A stretch of 31,270 nt of DNA from CAZDYP01 sp964509505 (GTDB lineage Bacteria > Chloroflexota > Anaerolineae > JACRMK01), in assembly GCA_964509505.1 (NCBI GenBank), contig CAZDYP010000043.1, positions 1-31,270 on the forward strand, given 5' to 3'. The translations under genes were made by a program, and so were the position numbers. Under the pieces are notes generated by a model. It did no database searches. It was not told the DNA's origin and saw nothing but the letters and a program-made list of their open reading frames with translations. Below, piece by piece: positions 6,105 through 13,518 of the stretch; position 1 is the first letter of the stretch, and each line of letters begins with the position of its first letter.

Positions 6105-6716
6105 TCACACCCAACCTCGCCGCAACGCGCGTAACAGGATCTCTCGTTTCTTGGTTGTACCACGCTTTTGGTAGATGTGCTGGACATGCGAATGAATGGT
6201 GTGGGATGAGAGGTGTAAGCGTTGCGCAATCTCTTTCTCGGTTATCTCTAAGTCTTCCACCCAACAGCGGATGATGGCGCATTCTTTCTCTGTTGGTTCA
6301 AGCACAGGTTGTAACGCTATGGGTGGAATCAACACTTTGTTTGCTAATACATCCGCGATGATGGGCAAGAATGCGCTGAATGGCTGGTTCGGATGCACAC
6401 ACGCCAGCGCGCCAACGGCATAGGCATCCGCTTGCGCCGTAAGTTCAGCACTATGCACAGAAAAGAGAATGAGCTTGAGGGTAGGCACGTATTGATGCAA
6501 AAGTTGGCAGTCACGAAAGCCTGCGTAGGCGTTGAGATTGGATCCAACGAGCGCAAGGTTTGGTTGCATGCGGTCAATGAGGTTTAATCCTTCCGCTGGA
6601 GAATACGCCTGCGCGACGCGGGCAAAGCCCGCGTCGCGCAGGCGCTCACAAAAGTATTCGCTAAAGCAGGGGGTTGGATGGACAAAAATCAGACTCGCCA
6701 CCATCTGTGCAGCCAT
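6105..6716 (-). CDS. LuxR/NarL-type transcriptional regulator with degenerate receiver
   Basis: A 203-residue protein: receiver-like domain (about residues 6-125) and a C-terminal LuxR helix-turn-helix (about 138-203; LEPTEKECAII, EKEIAQRLHLSSHTIHSHV). GGAGG on the minus strand seven bases before the ATG at 6716 supports the start. The receiver has lost its chemistry: the usual DD pair is HP (residues 13-14), the phospho-acceptor position in ALVGSNLN is glycine (G58), and the lysine near LACVHPNQP is absent. It is therefore unlikely to be controlled by phosphorylation and may bind a ligand or protein. It sits directly upstream of, and in the same direction as, the MauE/MauD cluster, making it the probable regulator. 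A perfect palindrome (6606-6644) lies in frame within its coding sequence. Confidence 0.85.
   Translation of the reverse strand: MAAQMVASLIFVHPTPCFSEYFCERLRDAGFARVAQAYSPAEGLNLIDRMQPNLALVGSNLNAYAGFRDCQLLHQYVPTLKLILFSVHSAELTAQADAYAVGALACVHPNQPFSAFLPIIADVLANKVLIPPIALQPVLEPTEKECAIIRCWVEDLEITEKEIAQRLHLSSHTIHSHVQHIYQKRGTTKKREILLRALRRGWV
6606..6644. repeat. Perfect 18-bp-arm palindrome inside the regulator gene
   Basis: Arms 6606-6623 and 6627-6644 are perfectly complementary around an AAA loop (6624-6626). The sequence is translated as part of the regulator (residues 25-37, RLRDAGFARVAQA). It has the same triplet-loop form as several intergenic palindromes in the window. Confidence 0.85.
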
Positions 6717-6779
6717 AAGGGTTCCTCCAATAGGTTGCGGTCACGCAAACAACACGTTGAGGAGGTCAAGCTGGTTTTC

Positions 6780-6785
6780 ATTATA
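6780..6785 (-). promoter_or_regulatory. Possible -10 box of the LuxR-type regulator
   Basis: On the minus strand a perfect TATAAT lies about 64 bases before the regulator ATG. No good -35 box is seen at the right distance. The same interval should also hold the promoter of the rightward amidohydrolase; TAAAAT at 6814-6819 is a candidate -10. Confidence 0.35.
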
Positions 6786-6842
6786 TATCGTTTTCGTGGA
6801 AAATAGGCATCTGTAAAATCCAACCTTTTGAAGAGATGGATG

Positions 6843-7610
6843 ATGCGCTACATTGACACCCACGCCCACCTCGGGCCATGGCACGAGGAAATTTGGACGT
6901 ACACAACCGAAGAGTTCGTCGCGCTGCAACAGCGTGCGGGCATCGAGCGCACGGTCGTCACCTCAACCGCCGCGTTGTTCGGCGAGCTGATTTATGGCAA
7001 CGAGTGGACGATTCAGCAAGCCGAGCAGCGCAACCATCTGCTCGTGTGGCTCGTGTTGAATCCGTTGCGCGAGCGCGATTCGTACGAGTTGCTCAATCGC
7101 TACAAGGATCATCCCAAAGTGGTCGGCGTGAAATTGCATCCCGTGTTCCACAAATATCCTGCCGACATCAAGGCGACGTTTCGCTTGCTCGAAAAAGTCG
7201 CGCCGCTCAAGCTGCCTGTGTTGTCGCACGGCGAGAACGAATCGTATGCGGCGCCCGCGCGTTTGCGGCACCTCGCCGAAGCGTTCCCCGAACTCGCCAT
7301 CATCACGGCGCACTTCGGCGCAGGCACGCCCGGTCAGACGCACGAAGCGTTGGATGCGATTCAAGATTGCAAGAGCGGCAACCTCTACACCGACATGGGT
7401 ACGGCGCGCGCGATTCGCACAGGCATCATCGCGCAAGTCGTGCGTGCGCTTGGCGCTGACAAAATTTTGTTTGGCACTGATTCGCCGCTCTACGAACCCG
7501 CAGCCTTTCCGACGCTCCTGCAAGTCGCAAACATCGGCGACGCGGAGAAAGAACAGATCGCGCACCAAAATGCGGAGCGGTTGATTCTCAAGCCACGCGG
7601 GTTGGTGTAG
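6843..7610 (+). CDS. Amidohydrolase-family metal-dependent hydrolase (COG2159-like)
   Basis: A 255-residue TIM-barrel amidohydrolase. The metal-binding DTHAHLG (H7, H9) opens the protein, followed by GVKLHP (K97, H99), LSHGE (H129), TAHFGAG (H157) and the catalytic aspartate in FGTDSPLY (D213). The family includes decarboxylases and hydrolases acting on aromatic ring-cleavage products, such as aminocarboxymuconate semialdehyde decarboxylase and gamma-resorcylate decarboxylase, but the exact reaction cannot be read here. The start at 6843 is chosen because AAGAGA lies six bases upstream; ATG 6840 and TTG 6828 are alternatives. Its last 13 codons and stop belong to an 87-bp unit that is repeated in tandem downstream. 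Confidence 0.83.
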   Translation: MRYIDTHAHLGPWHEEIWTYTTEEFVALQQRAGIERTVVTSTAALFGELIYGNEWTIQQAEQRNHLLVWLVLNPLRERDSYELLNRYKDHPKVVGVKLHPVFHKYPADIKATFRLLEKVAPLKLPVLSHGENESYAAPARLRHLAEAFPELAIITAHFGAGTPGQTHEALDAIQDCKSGNLYTDMGTARAIRTGIIAQVVRALGADKILFGTDSPLYEPAAFPTLLQVANIGDAEKEQIAHQNAERLILKPRGLV

Positions 7611-7900
7611 TCAACTCGATATGATGTAGGTCGGATTGGCAATCCGACTTACCATAATGCGGAGCGGTTGATTCTCAAGCCACGCGGGTTGGTGTAGTCA
7701 ACTCGATATGATGTAGGTCGGATTGGCAATCCGACTTACCATAATGCGNNNNNNNNNNNNNNNNNNNNNNNNNNNNNNNNNNNNNNNNNNNNNNNNNNNN
7801 NNNNNNNNNNNNNNNNNNNNNNNNNNNNNNNNNNNNNNNNNNNNNNNNGGAGTAGTCAACTCGATATGATGTAGGTCGGATTGGCAATCCGACTTACCAT
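7569..7900 (+). repeat. 87-bp tandem repeat containing the amidohydrolase 3' end and a palindrome
   Basis: Units start at 7569, 7656 and 7743, exactly 87 bases apart. The third runs into the assembly gap, and the tail of a further unit emerges at 7849. Each unit carries the last codons and stop of the amidohydrolase, then TCAACTCGATATGATGTAGG and a palindrome with arms TCGGATT and AATCCGA around GGC. The true copy number is hidden by the gap. This fills the stretch between the amidohydrolase and the alpha/beta hydrolase; no other gene is seen in it. Confidence 0.9.
7749..7848. other. Assembly gap (100 N)
   Basis: Exactly 100 unknown bases inside a tandem repeat. The length is a placeholder, and more 87-bp units may be missing. 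Confidence 0.95.
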
Positions 7901-7936
7901 AATCAATACTCAAAAATCTGTCAGGTCTAGCATGGT

Positions 7937-8866
7937 ATGGGAGGTTCGTTTCATTCTATGGGTCAACGCTATCTTCGTTACGCCGTCTTCATGGTGAAAT
8001 TCGCCTATGCCGCGCTGTTGAGCCGTTGGTTTTATATCGCCTACAAAGGTATACACAAAAACATCGCCTACAGTTCCATCACCGCGCAAACGCTCGACGT
8101 ATATGTGCCTCAAACACAAGGCTCGCATCTTGTGTTGATGTACATCTATGGCGGCGCGTGGTACAGCGGCAACAAAGAATTGTACGCGATGGCTGCGAAA
8201 AAATTGTTGCCTTTGGATGCGGTCATCGTCATTCCCAATTACACGCTGAATCCGCCCGCCACCTATCGCCAACAAGCGCGCGAAGTCGCCGCCGCCTTGT
8301 CGTGGACACTTGAACGCATCCACGAGTATGCTGGCGACCCGCAGCGCGTCTTCATCGGCGGGCAATCGGCAGGCGCGCATCTCTCGTCATTGGCATTGGG
8401 CAACATGCAATGGTTGAACGAGTTTGGCCACACAGCGAGCGAGGTGTGCGGTTTCTATGGCATCTCGGGCCCGTACGACATCGAGCAACTCGCCGCATCA
8501 TACCACGGTCACACGCCGTTATTGGATCGCGTCTTTGAAGGCAAAACCAACTTCGCCAACGGCTCACCCATCAGCCACCTCCACGCCAACTTTCCACCAT
8601 CGCTGTTGATTCATGGCGACGCCGACCCCGTCGTATCTTACACCCAATCCGAAGCGCTTCATGCCAAGCTGCAAACGCTGGGCGTGCCGAGTGAACTGAA
8701 AATTTACAAAGGCGCGGCGCACGCGGGCTTGCTATTCGACGCGCTCATGCAAAACCCTTCACAGTTGGTCACGGATTTGGGGCGCTTCGTCAACTCGTCG
8801 CTCGTCGCTCGCCACTCGCCACTCGTCGCTCATCACCCGTCACTCGTCACCCGTCACTCACCATGA
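7937..8866 (+). CDS. Alpha/beta hydrolase (esterase, prenylcysteine-methylesterase/kynurenine-formamidase-like)
   Basis: A hydrolase of up to 309 residues with an N-terminal hydrophobic segment. The oxyanion loop is YIYGGAWYSG (residues 69-78; YGG replaces the usual HGG), the nucleophile elbow is GGQSAGAH (S144), the acid is in HGDADPVV (D230) and the histidine is in GAAHAG (H262). The combination resembles carboxylesterases of the isoprenylcysteine methylesterase / kynurenine formamidase group; the substrate is not readable. The start is uncertain: ATG 7937 has no ribosome-binding site, while ATG 7958 has GGGAGG 13 bases upstream. The last 20-25 residues (from about 287) are translated from a degenerate tandem repeat and are probably not part of the fold. 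The stop overlaps the YhhN gene (ATGA). Confidence 0.82.
   Translation: MGGSFHSMGQRYLRYAVFMVKFAYAALLSRWFYIAYKGIHKNIAYSSITAQTLDVYVPQTQGSHLVLMYIYGGAWYSGNKELYAMAAKKLLPLDAVIVIPNYTLNPPATYRQQAREVAAALSWTLERIHEYAGDPQRVFIGGQSAGAHLSSLALGNMQWLNEFGHTASEVCGFYGISGPYDIEQLAASYHGHTPLLDRVFEGKTNFANGSPISHLHANFPPSLLIHGDADPVVSYTQSEALHAKLQTLGVPSELKIYKGAAHAGLLFDALMQNPSQLVTDLGRFVNSSLVARHSPLVAHHPSLVTRHSP
8787..8862 (+). repeat. Degenerate CACTCGTCGCT-type tandem tract inside a coding end
   Basis: A run of imperfect 7-8-base units of the form CTCGTCG, CTCGCCA and CTCACCC. It is read in frame as an Ser/Leu/Val/Arg/His-rich tail of the alpha/beta hydrolase and ends at the start codon of the next gene. Confidence 0.7.
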
Positions 8867-9525
8867 CCGCTTTTCTCTTCACCCTCGCCTTAGGTCTCGC
8901 CCTCGCCGATTGGCGCGCGGTCGCGCGAGAACAACGCCAACTCGAATACCTCTTCAAGCCTGCCACGCTCATCGTCATCCTTGTCGGCGCATGGTCGCTG
9001 ACGCAAGACGCACACGATGGATGGTTGGCAGTGTGGTTTCTGCTCGGTTTGTTTGGTTCATTGTTGGGCGACATCTTTTTGATGCTGCCCCACAACCGCT
9101 TTTTCCTGCAAGGTCTCGTCGCGTTCCTGCTCGCGCATATCGCTTACATCGTCGGCTTGAATCCGACCTTGCCGCCATTGTCCTCACTCGTTCTCATTCC
9201 GCTCATCGCCATCGTCGCCATACCAATTGCGCGCCAGCTCATCATGGGCTTGCGACGCAGCGGACGCGCCTCACTTGTCGCGCCTGTCGCGCTCTACGTG
9301 GTCGTGATTAGCGTGATGTTGTTCTCTGCGGTTGCCACGTGGTTTCGTGTGGAATGGACGACGTTGCGCGCTGCATTAGTCAGCGTTGGCGCGACGCTGT
9401 TCTACATCTCCGACGCGGTGTTGGGTTGGAATCAATTCGTCAAGCCCTTTGCGGCTGCGCGCGTCATCGTGATGGCAACATATCATCTCGCGCAGCTGGC
9501 GTTGGCGTTGACGATTGCAACGTAG
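8863..9525 (+). CDS. YhhN family membrane protein (lysoplasmalogenase-like)
   Basis: A 220-residue multi-pass membrane protein with about eight hydrophobic helices. YhhN/TMEM86 features seen are YLFKPATLIVIL near residue 30, LLGDIFLMLP near 68, and FYISDAVLGWNQF near 185 followed by a final helix MATYHLAQLAL. Eukaryotic TMEM86 members hydrolyse the vinyl ether of lysoplasmalogens; bacterial members are assumed to act on similar ether lipids, which is not provable here. The start overlaps the hydrolase stop by four bases, so the two are cotranscribed and may both act on lipid-like esters or ethers. The stop falls inside a palindrome (9522-9548). Confidence 0.85.
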   Translation: MTAFLFTLALGLALADWRAVAREQRQLEYLFKPATLIVILVGAWSLTQDAHDGWLAVWFLLGLFGSLLGDIFLMLPHNRFFLQGLVAFLLAHIAYIVGLNPTLPPLSSLVLIPLIAIVAIPIARQLIMGLRRSGRASLVAPVALYVVVISVMLFSAVATWFRVEWTTLRAALVSVGATLFYISDAVLGWNQFVKPFAAARVIVMATYHLAQLALALTIAT

Positions 9526-9548
9526 CGCAAGTTACGAACTTGCGCTAC
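9522..9548. repeat. Triplet-loop palindrome overlapping the YhhN stop
   Basis: Arms 9522-9533 and 9537-9548 pair perfectly (12 bp) around ACG. It overlaps the stop codon of the upstream gene and lies just before the promoter of the CoA ligase. There is no T-run, so it is not a typical terminator. Confidence 0.8.
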
Positions 9549-9554
9549 AGCCTG

Positions 9555-9563
9555 TGCTATAAT
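9555..9563 (+). promoter_or_regulatory. Extended -10 promoter of the CoA ligase gene
   Basis: TGCTATAAT combines a TGn extension with a perfect TATAAT (9558-9563), 35 bases before the ATG at 9598. Extended -10 promoters need little -35 sequence, and none is obvious. Confidence 0.55.
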
Positions 9564-9597
9564 CGCACCGTAAAAATTTAGAAAAGGAGCTGCTACC

Positions 9598-10890
9598 ATG
9601 CCAATCAAGAAACGCGCTGTCCGCCGCAAGACGAAAACGACGCCCAAGACAAAAACGACGCCCAAGCGCGCATCTCGTTCCGCGAACACGCTCGACGCAA
9701 AGTTACAACAATTTCTGACTGAAGCCTATCGCCATTCGCCTGCGACGAAAGAACGCTTCGATGCGGCGGGCGTCAAGCCCACACACATCAAAACCGTCGC
9801 CGACCTGGAGCGCGTGCCGATTCTGCGCAAAGACGATTTGGTGAAATATCAACAAACCAATCCACCGTTCGGCGGTCTCGTCTCGCCCCAATCGTTGCGA
9901 CGCATCCGCCACATCTACTTCTCGCCGGGGCCGCTCTATGAACCCGAATCAGGCGAAGCCGAAGGAGTCGTGCGTGGGGCGACCGTGTTGAAAGAGCTGG
10001 GCTTTGCGGCGGGCGACATCGTGCTGAACACGCTCTCGTATCATCTGGTGCCGGCGGGGATGATGTTGGATGCGATCCTCGTCGCAGCCGATTGCGCGGT
10101 GGTGCCCGGCGGCGTCGGGCAAACCGAGTTGCAAGTCAAAATGATGCTCGACTTAAAAGTCACAGGCTATGTTGGCACGCCATCGTTTTTGATGACGCTG
10201 TTGAAAAAATCCGAGGAGATGGGCATCAAGCGTGAACAGCTCGCGCTCAAGAAAGCGGTCTTCTTCGCGGAACCGTATCCGCCTTCGTTGCGTCAACAGT
10301 TCACCGAGCACTATGGCTTGAAGGCGCTCGACGCTTACACGACCGCGGAGCTCGGCTTCATCGGTTACAGCTGCGAGCAGTTTAGTGGGTGGCACGTGGC
10401 GGATGGCGTCATCGTCGAGATCGTGGACCCAACGACAGGACACCGTGTGCCAGACGGCGAGCGGGGCGAAGTGGTCGTCACACGCTTCAGCCCGCATTAT
10501 CCGCTCATTCGTTTTGGCACGGGCGATTTGTCCGCGTACAAGACAGAAAAATGCGCGTGCGGACGCAAGTCGAAGCAATTGGTCGGTTGGCTCGGACGCG
10601 CGGGCGAGGCGATCAAAGTGCGCGGGATGTTCGTGCATCCGAATCAGTTGAAGCAAGCCGCTGCCAAGTTCTCAACCGTCACGAAGATTCAAGGCATCGT
10701 CACGCGCCCCGACAACGTGCGCGATTACTTCGTCGTGCGCATCGAGGGCGGCGACGAGACGTTGCGCGATGCGCTGATGGAAGCGGTGCAGGGGTTGTGC
10801 CGCGTGAAAGTGGACGAGGTGCAATTCGTCGCCGCAGGCGCGATTCCCGAAGGCGCGCGCGGGATGGTGGACGAGCGCAAGTGGGAGTAG
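9598..10890 (+). CDS. PaaK-like acyl/aryl-CoA ligase (adenylate-forming) with Lys-rich N-terminal tail
   Basis: A 430-residue member of the phenylacetate-CoA ligase (PaaK) branch of adenylate-forming enzymes, which activate an aromatic or other acid with ATP and then CoA. Seen: IYFSPGPLYEP near residue 105, where classical PaaK has the Ser/Thr/Gly-rich phosphate loop; the core AYTTAELGFIGYSCE near 250; LIRFGTGDLSAYK near 305; and the C-terminal hinge CACGRKSKQLVGWLGRAGEA leading to IKVRG. Residues 1-32 are an unusual Lys/Arg/Thr/Pro-rich tail (KTTPK repeated) without counterpart in usual PaaK. AAGGAG eight bases upstream fixes the start. The DinB-like gene follows after 21 bases. Phosphate-loop variants of this kind occur in uncharacterised PaaK-like ligases, so phenylacetate or (amino)benzoate as substrate is a guess. 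Confidence 0.83.
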   Translation: MPIKKRAVRRKTKTTPKTKTTPKRASRSANTLDAKLQQFLTEAYRHSPATKERFDAAGVKPTHIKTVADLERVPILRKDDLVKYQQTNPPFGGLVSPQSLRRIRHIYFSPGPLYEPESGEAEGVVRGATVLKELGFAAGDIVLNTLSYHLVPAGMMLDAILVAADCAVVPGGVGQTELQVKMMLDLKVTGYVGTPSFLMTLLKKSEEMGIKREQLALKKAVFFAEPYPPSLRQQFTEHYGLKALDAYTTAELGFIGYSCEQFSGWHVADGVIVEIVDPTTGHRVPDGERGEVVVTRFSPHYPLIRFGTGDLSAYKTEKCACGRKSKQLVGWLGRAGEAIKVRGMFVHPNQLKQAAAKFSTVTKIQGIVTRPDNVRDYFVVRIEGGDETLRDALMEAVQGLCRVKVDEVQFVAAGAIPEGARGMVDERKWE

Positions 10891-10911
10891 GTTCACTCAG
10901 AAAGGAGACTC

Positions 10912-11382
10912 ATGTCACAACGCAACGACGCATTGAAGGTTATCATTCAAGAGGCGCGCGCTGGGTTGTTGTCCACATTGGCGCGCCTCTCCGACGACGA
11001 TTGGGCAAAACCATCGGGCGTGGAGGGTTGGACGATTCAGGCTGTGGTAGCGCATCTCGCCTACAATCAACCTTCGCAGCCACGCTTGATTCGCAACATC
11101 ATCGAAGGCAAAGGCGGTGTGCCTGCCAATTTCGATTTGAACTATTACAACCAGCGTGGGCTAGAGAAACAACAGAGCAAAAACATTGACGATTTGAAAG
11201 CCGACCTTGCCACAGGCCACGCCCAGACTTTGAAGCTCATTGACGAGCTGAACGACGCACAGCTGGACACGAAGGGACAACATCCGTCGGCAGGCTTCGT
11301 CACCGTCGCGGAGATTCTGCACATGATCGCGTATCACGACATGCAGCACACACGCCACATCGCCGAGGCGCTGACTCGCTGA
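10912..11382 (+). CDS. DinB-superfamily / maleylpyruvate-isomerase-like metalloprotein
   Basis: A 156-residue four-helix-bundle protein of the DinB / mycothiol-dependent maleylpyruvate isomerase superfamily. Metal-ligand histidines are visible as VVAHLAY (H48) and the C-terminal IAYHDMQHTRH (H142, H146). The hallmark EGWTIQAVVAHLA after a DDDWAKPSG segment is typical. Members include thiol-dependent transferases and isomerases, and many have no known reaction. A strong AAGGAG precedes the ATG, and the gene is 21 bases after the CoA ligase, so the two form an operon. An isomerase role in aromatic breakdown would suit the neighbour but is inference. Confidence 0.82.
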   Translation: MSQRNDALKVIIQEARAGLLSTLARLSDDDWAKPSGVEGWTIQAVVAHLAYNQPSQPRLIRNIIEGKGGVPANFDLNYYNQRGLEKQQSKNIDDLKADLATGHAQTLKLIDELNDAQLDTKGQHPSAGFVTVAEILHMIAYHDMQHTRHIAEALTR

Positions 11383-11460
11383 TGGCGCTGAATGACTGAG
11401 ACCGCTGAAGATAGCGGGTTGTGGTTGCATGCGACTTAGAGCCTGGCTACTTGGACGCAC

Positions 11461-11489
11461 CCTTGCGAAGGTTTTGAACCTTCGCAAGG
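11461..11489. repeat. Triplet-loop palindrome (CCTTGCGAAGGTT type)
   Basis: Arms 11461-11473 and 11477-11489 pair perfectly (13 bp) around TTG. Intergenic, between the DinB-like gene and a terminator-like hairpin. Confidence 0.85.
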
Positions 11490-11528
11490 ATCTACCGAGT
11501 CGCGTTCATGTGAAAACCGCTATAAAGA

Positions 11529-11577
11529 AACCCGTTTTCCAATGCAATCATTTCGTCGGAAAACGGGTTCTGTTTTT
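11529..11577 (+). terminator. Intrinsic terminator-like hairpin after the ligase/DinB operon
   Basis: Arms 11529-11540 (AACCCGTTTTCC) and 11558-11569 pair perfectly over a 17-base loop and are followed by CTGTTTTT. It lies between converging genes, about 150 bases after the DinB-like stop. The loop is longer than usual. Confidence 0.55.
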
Positions 11578-11624
11578 CTATTCGGCGTCCTCAGCTAATC
11601 AGTGTAATCAGCGATTCAGCGATG

Positions 11625-13499
11625 TCAGCGCACGATCAACGGCAGATATACGCGCTGCGAGAATTCGTCATAGCCAATGTCGAAAGCGCTGCCTGGCGGG
11701 CGCGCCTCGCCGTCTATGTCGGTAGTGACGTTGGTAATTGCGCCCGCGTTGATGGCGGCGCTGCCTGTGACCAAGTGATAATCGTCGTTAGCTGGATTCA
11801 CAAAATTGGGTGCGCCGCCAACCACATCATTCGCGCCACTGTCGCCGACGAAAGTCCCCGTGCGTGTCATCGTCAGGTTGAACAGGAGGTTGTAATTCTC
11901 ATAAGCCGCGCCGCCTGTTTGAATGAGGCCTGTCGTGTAACTGGCGACGATGGTGTTTGTGACGCCGACTGCGCCGCCGCTGATCTCGATACCTCTACCC
12001 GAGAGCGGGTCCGGCGCCGCGATAGTGTTGTGCAACACCTCGACCACACCCGCAGCATCTAAGCGTATCACCGCGCCGCTACTGGGGGTGCGGTTGTCGG
12101 CGAACAGGCTGTTCACGATGCGCCCGTTGCTTGTGCCGCTGTGCAAGAGCGCGGTGCTGTTGATCGTCGTGCGGTTGCGAATGAAGCGCGTGTTCAACAC
12201 GGTCAGCGCGCCCTCCACTGCCATGCCGCCGCCCTCCCCATACGCAAAGTTATCATTGAAGAGGACGCCATTCACCAATGTAGGCGCGGATGACTGCAAG
12301 CCGCCGCCCGTGCTCGATAGGGTACCCGACACACTGCGATTGGCGCGAAACTCGCCGCCCGTAATCGTCACAGCGCCGAATGCGCGCAAGCCGCCGCCTT
12401 GCGTGCGCGCCGTGTTGCTAAAAAAGTTTGTGTAGCCGATGAGTGCCTGTGCGCCCGCACGGGTAGTCAAGCCGCCGCCGCTGTCGCCGGCATTCCGACT
12501 AAACTCGCTGCCTGTCACCGTCACCCCATACGACGTGCTTACGCCTCCTCCAAAGCCTGTCGCCGTGTTGCTGATGAACAGCGTGCCGCTAATGAGCGCA
12601 GGCGCGTTCAGCAGCAAGCCGCCGCCCTCGTTGCTCGTGTTGCCGCGAAACTCGCCGCCGAGCAAGGTCAGCGTACTCCCAGCCGTTGCGCCACCGCCGC
12701 TACTGGTCGCCGTGTTGCTGATAAACTTCGCGCCGTTAATGGTCGCAGGCAAAGCGGCATCGAGACCACCGCCAAAACTAGCTGTGTTCTGGCGGAACTC
12801 GCCACCCGTCAACAGCAGCATATTTTGTGAGCGCATCCCGCCGCCACTGAACTGTGCGGCATTGCTGATGAAGTGGGTGTTGTTGAGCTGCGCCACATCG
12901 TTGGTGTAGAGGCCCCCACCGTTGTCGGCAACATTGCCACGAAACTCGCCATCTTGCGTCGTCAGCGTGTTGCCCGCATACGCGCCCCCGCCCCGGCCAC
13001 TGCCGCCTGTGGCGGTGCTGCTCAGAATGCGCGCGTTGTTCAGCACAAGGGGCCCCAAGCTGTAAATCGCGCCGCCATCGCCTATGGCAAAGCCGCGCTG
13101 CACCGTCACGTTCTTCAACGTCAGCTTGATGCCGGCGTCCACGTTGAAAATGCGCCGCGCATTTTCGCCGTCTAAAATCACGCTCTGCCCGCTGCCATCA
13201 ATTGTCGTATCGGACGCGATGACGATGCCTGTCGTCGGTGCAGCGGTGAATGTGATGATCCCGCTGCACGTAAACGTGATCACGCCGCCGCCGCTCAAGG
13301 CAGACAGCAGGCTTGCTTCGTCGCACGTCGAGACGATGCCCGCCGCATGCGCGGACTTCGTCGTCCACGTCGCGCCCAATGCCCACAACACCGTGAGGGT
13401 CAATGCCACGCCGACAATCAAACTTAAACACAAACGTTGTGTCCGGCGCCGCTCCCCTGTATGTGAGGATGTCCGTTGAGAAGTCATGCGAGTTTGCAT
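11625..13499 (-). CDS. Secreted parallel beta-helix repeat protein 1 (choice-of-anchor Q type)
   Basis: A 624-residue exported protein. An AGGAG six bases before the ATG at 13499 supports the start. The N-terminus is long and basic, then a signal helix (LCLSLIVGVALTLTVLWAL) ending near AHA at about residue 52. The body is a right-handed parallel beta-helix with about 20 imperfect coils of the form GGEFRGNTA..GGGL and FISNTAT.SGGG, as in the polymorphic outer membrane protein / pectate-lyase-like families found on bacterial surfaces. The end has the DDYHLVTGSAAINAG...DIDGEARP..AFDIGYDE block typical of 'choice-of-anchor Q' proteins, then QRVYLPLIVR. It is paralogous to the next gene, with the same tail. 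Likely role: cell-surface adhesion or polysaccharide contact; no catalytic residues can be named. Confidence 0.87.
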   Translation of the reverse strand: MQTRMTSQRTSSHTGERRRTQRLCLSLIVGVALTLTVLWALGATWTTKSAHAAGIVSTCDEASLLSALSGGGVITFTCSGIITFTAAPTTGIVIASDTTIDGSGQSVILDGENARRIFNVDAGIKLTLKNVTVQRGFAIGDGGAIYSLGPLVLNNARILSSTATGGSGRGGGAYAGNTLTTQDGEFRGNVADNGGGLYTNDVAQLNNTHFISNAAQFSGGGMRSQNMLLLTGGEFRQNTASFGGGLDAALPATINGAKFISNTATSSGGGATAGSTLTLLGGEFRGNTSNEGGGLLLNAPALISGTLFISNTATGFGGGVSTSYGVTVTGSEFSRNAGDSGGGLTTRAGAQALIGYTNFFSNTARTQGGGLRAFGAVTITGGEFRANRSVSGTLSSTGGGLQSSAPTLVNGVLFNDNFAYGEGGGMAVEGALTVLNTRFIRNRTTINSTALLHSGTSNGRIVNSLFADNRTPSSGAVIRLDAAGVVEVLHNTIAAPDPLSGRGIEISGGAVGVTNTIVASYTTGLIQTGGAAYENYNLLFNLTMTRTGTFVGDSGANDVVGGAPNFVNPANDDYHLVTGSAAINAGAITNVTTDIDGEARPPGSAFDIGYDEFSQRVYLPLIVR

Positions 13500-13518
13500 G
13501 GAGGTCTCCTGTTTGAGC

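Noticed and set aside
7569..7900. CRISPR-like array
   Set aside because: The 87-bp units are repeated without unique spacers, and each contains a gene end; no cas genes are seen.
10389..11189. Arg-rich plus-strand frame of 266 codons overlapping the CoA ligase and DinB-like genes
   Set aside because: An out-of-frame shadow of two well-supported genes, with the Arg/Ala-rich composition typical of such shadows.
11529..11577. Small RNA gene
   Set aside because: The hairpin followed by a T-run is better explained as a terminator; no promoter is seen for a separate RNA.
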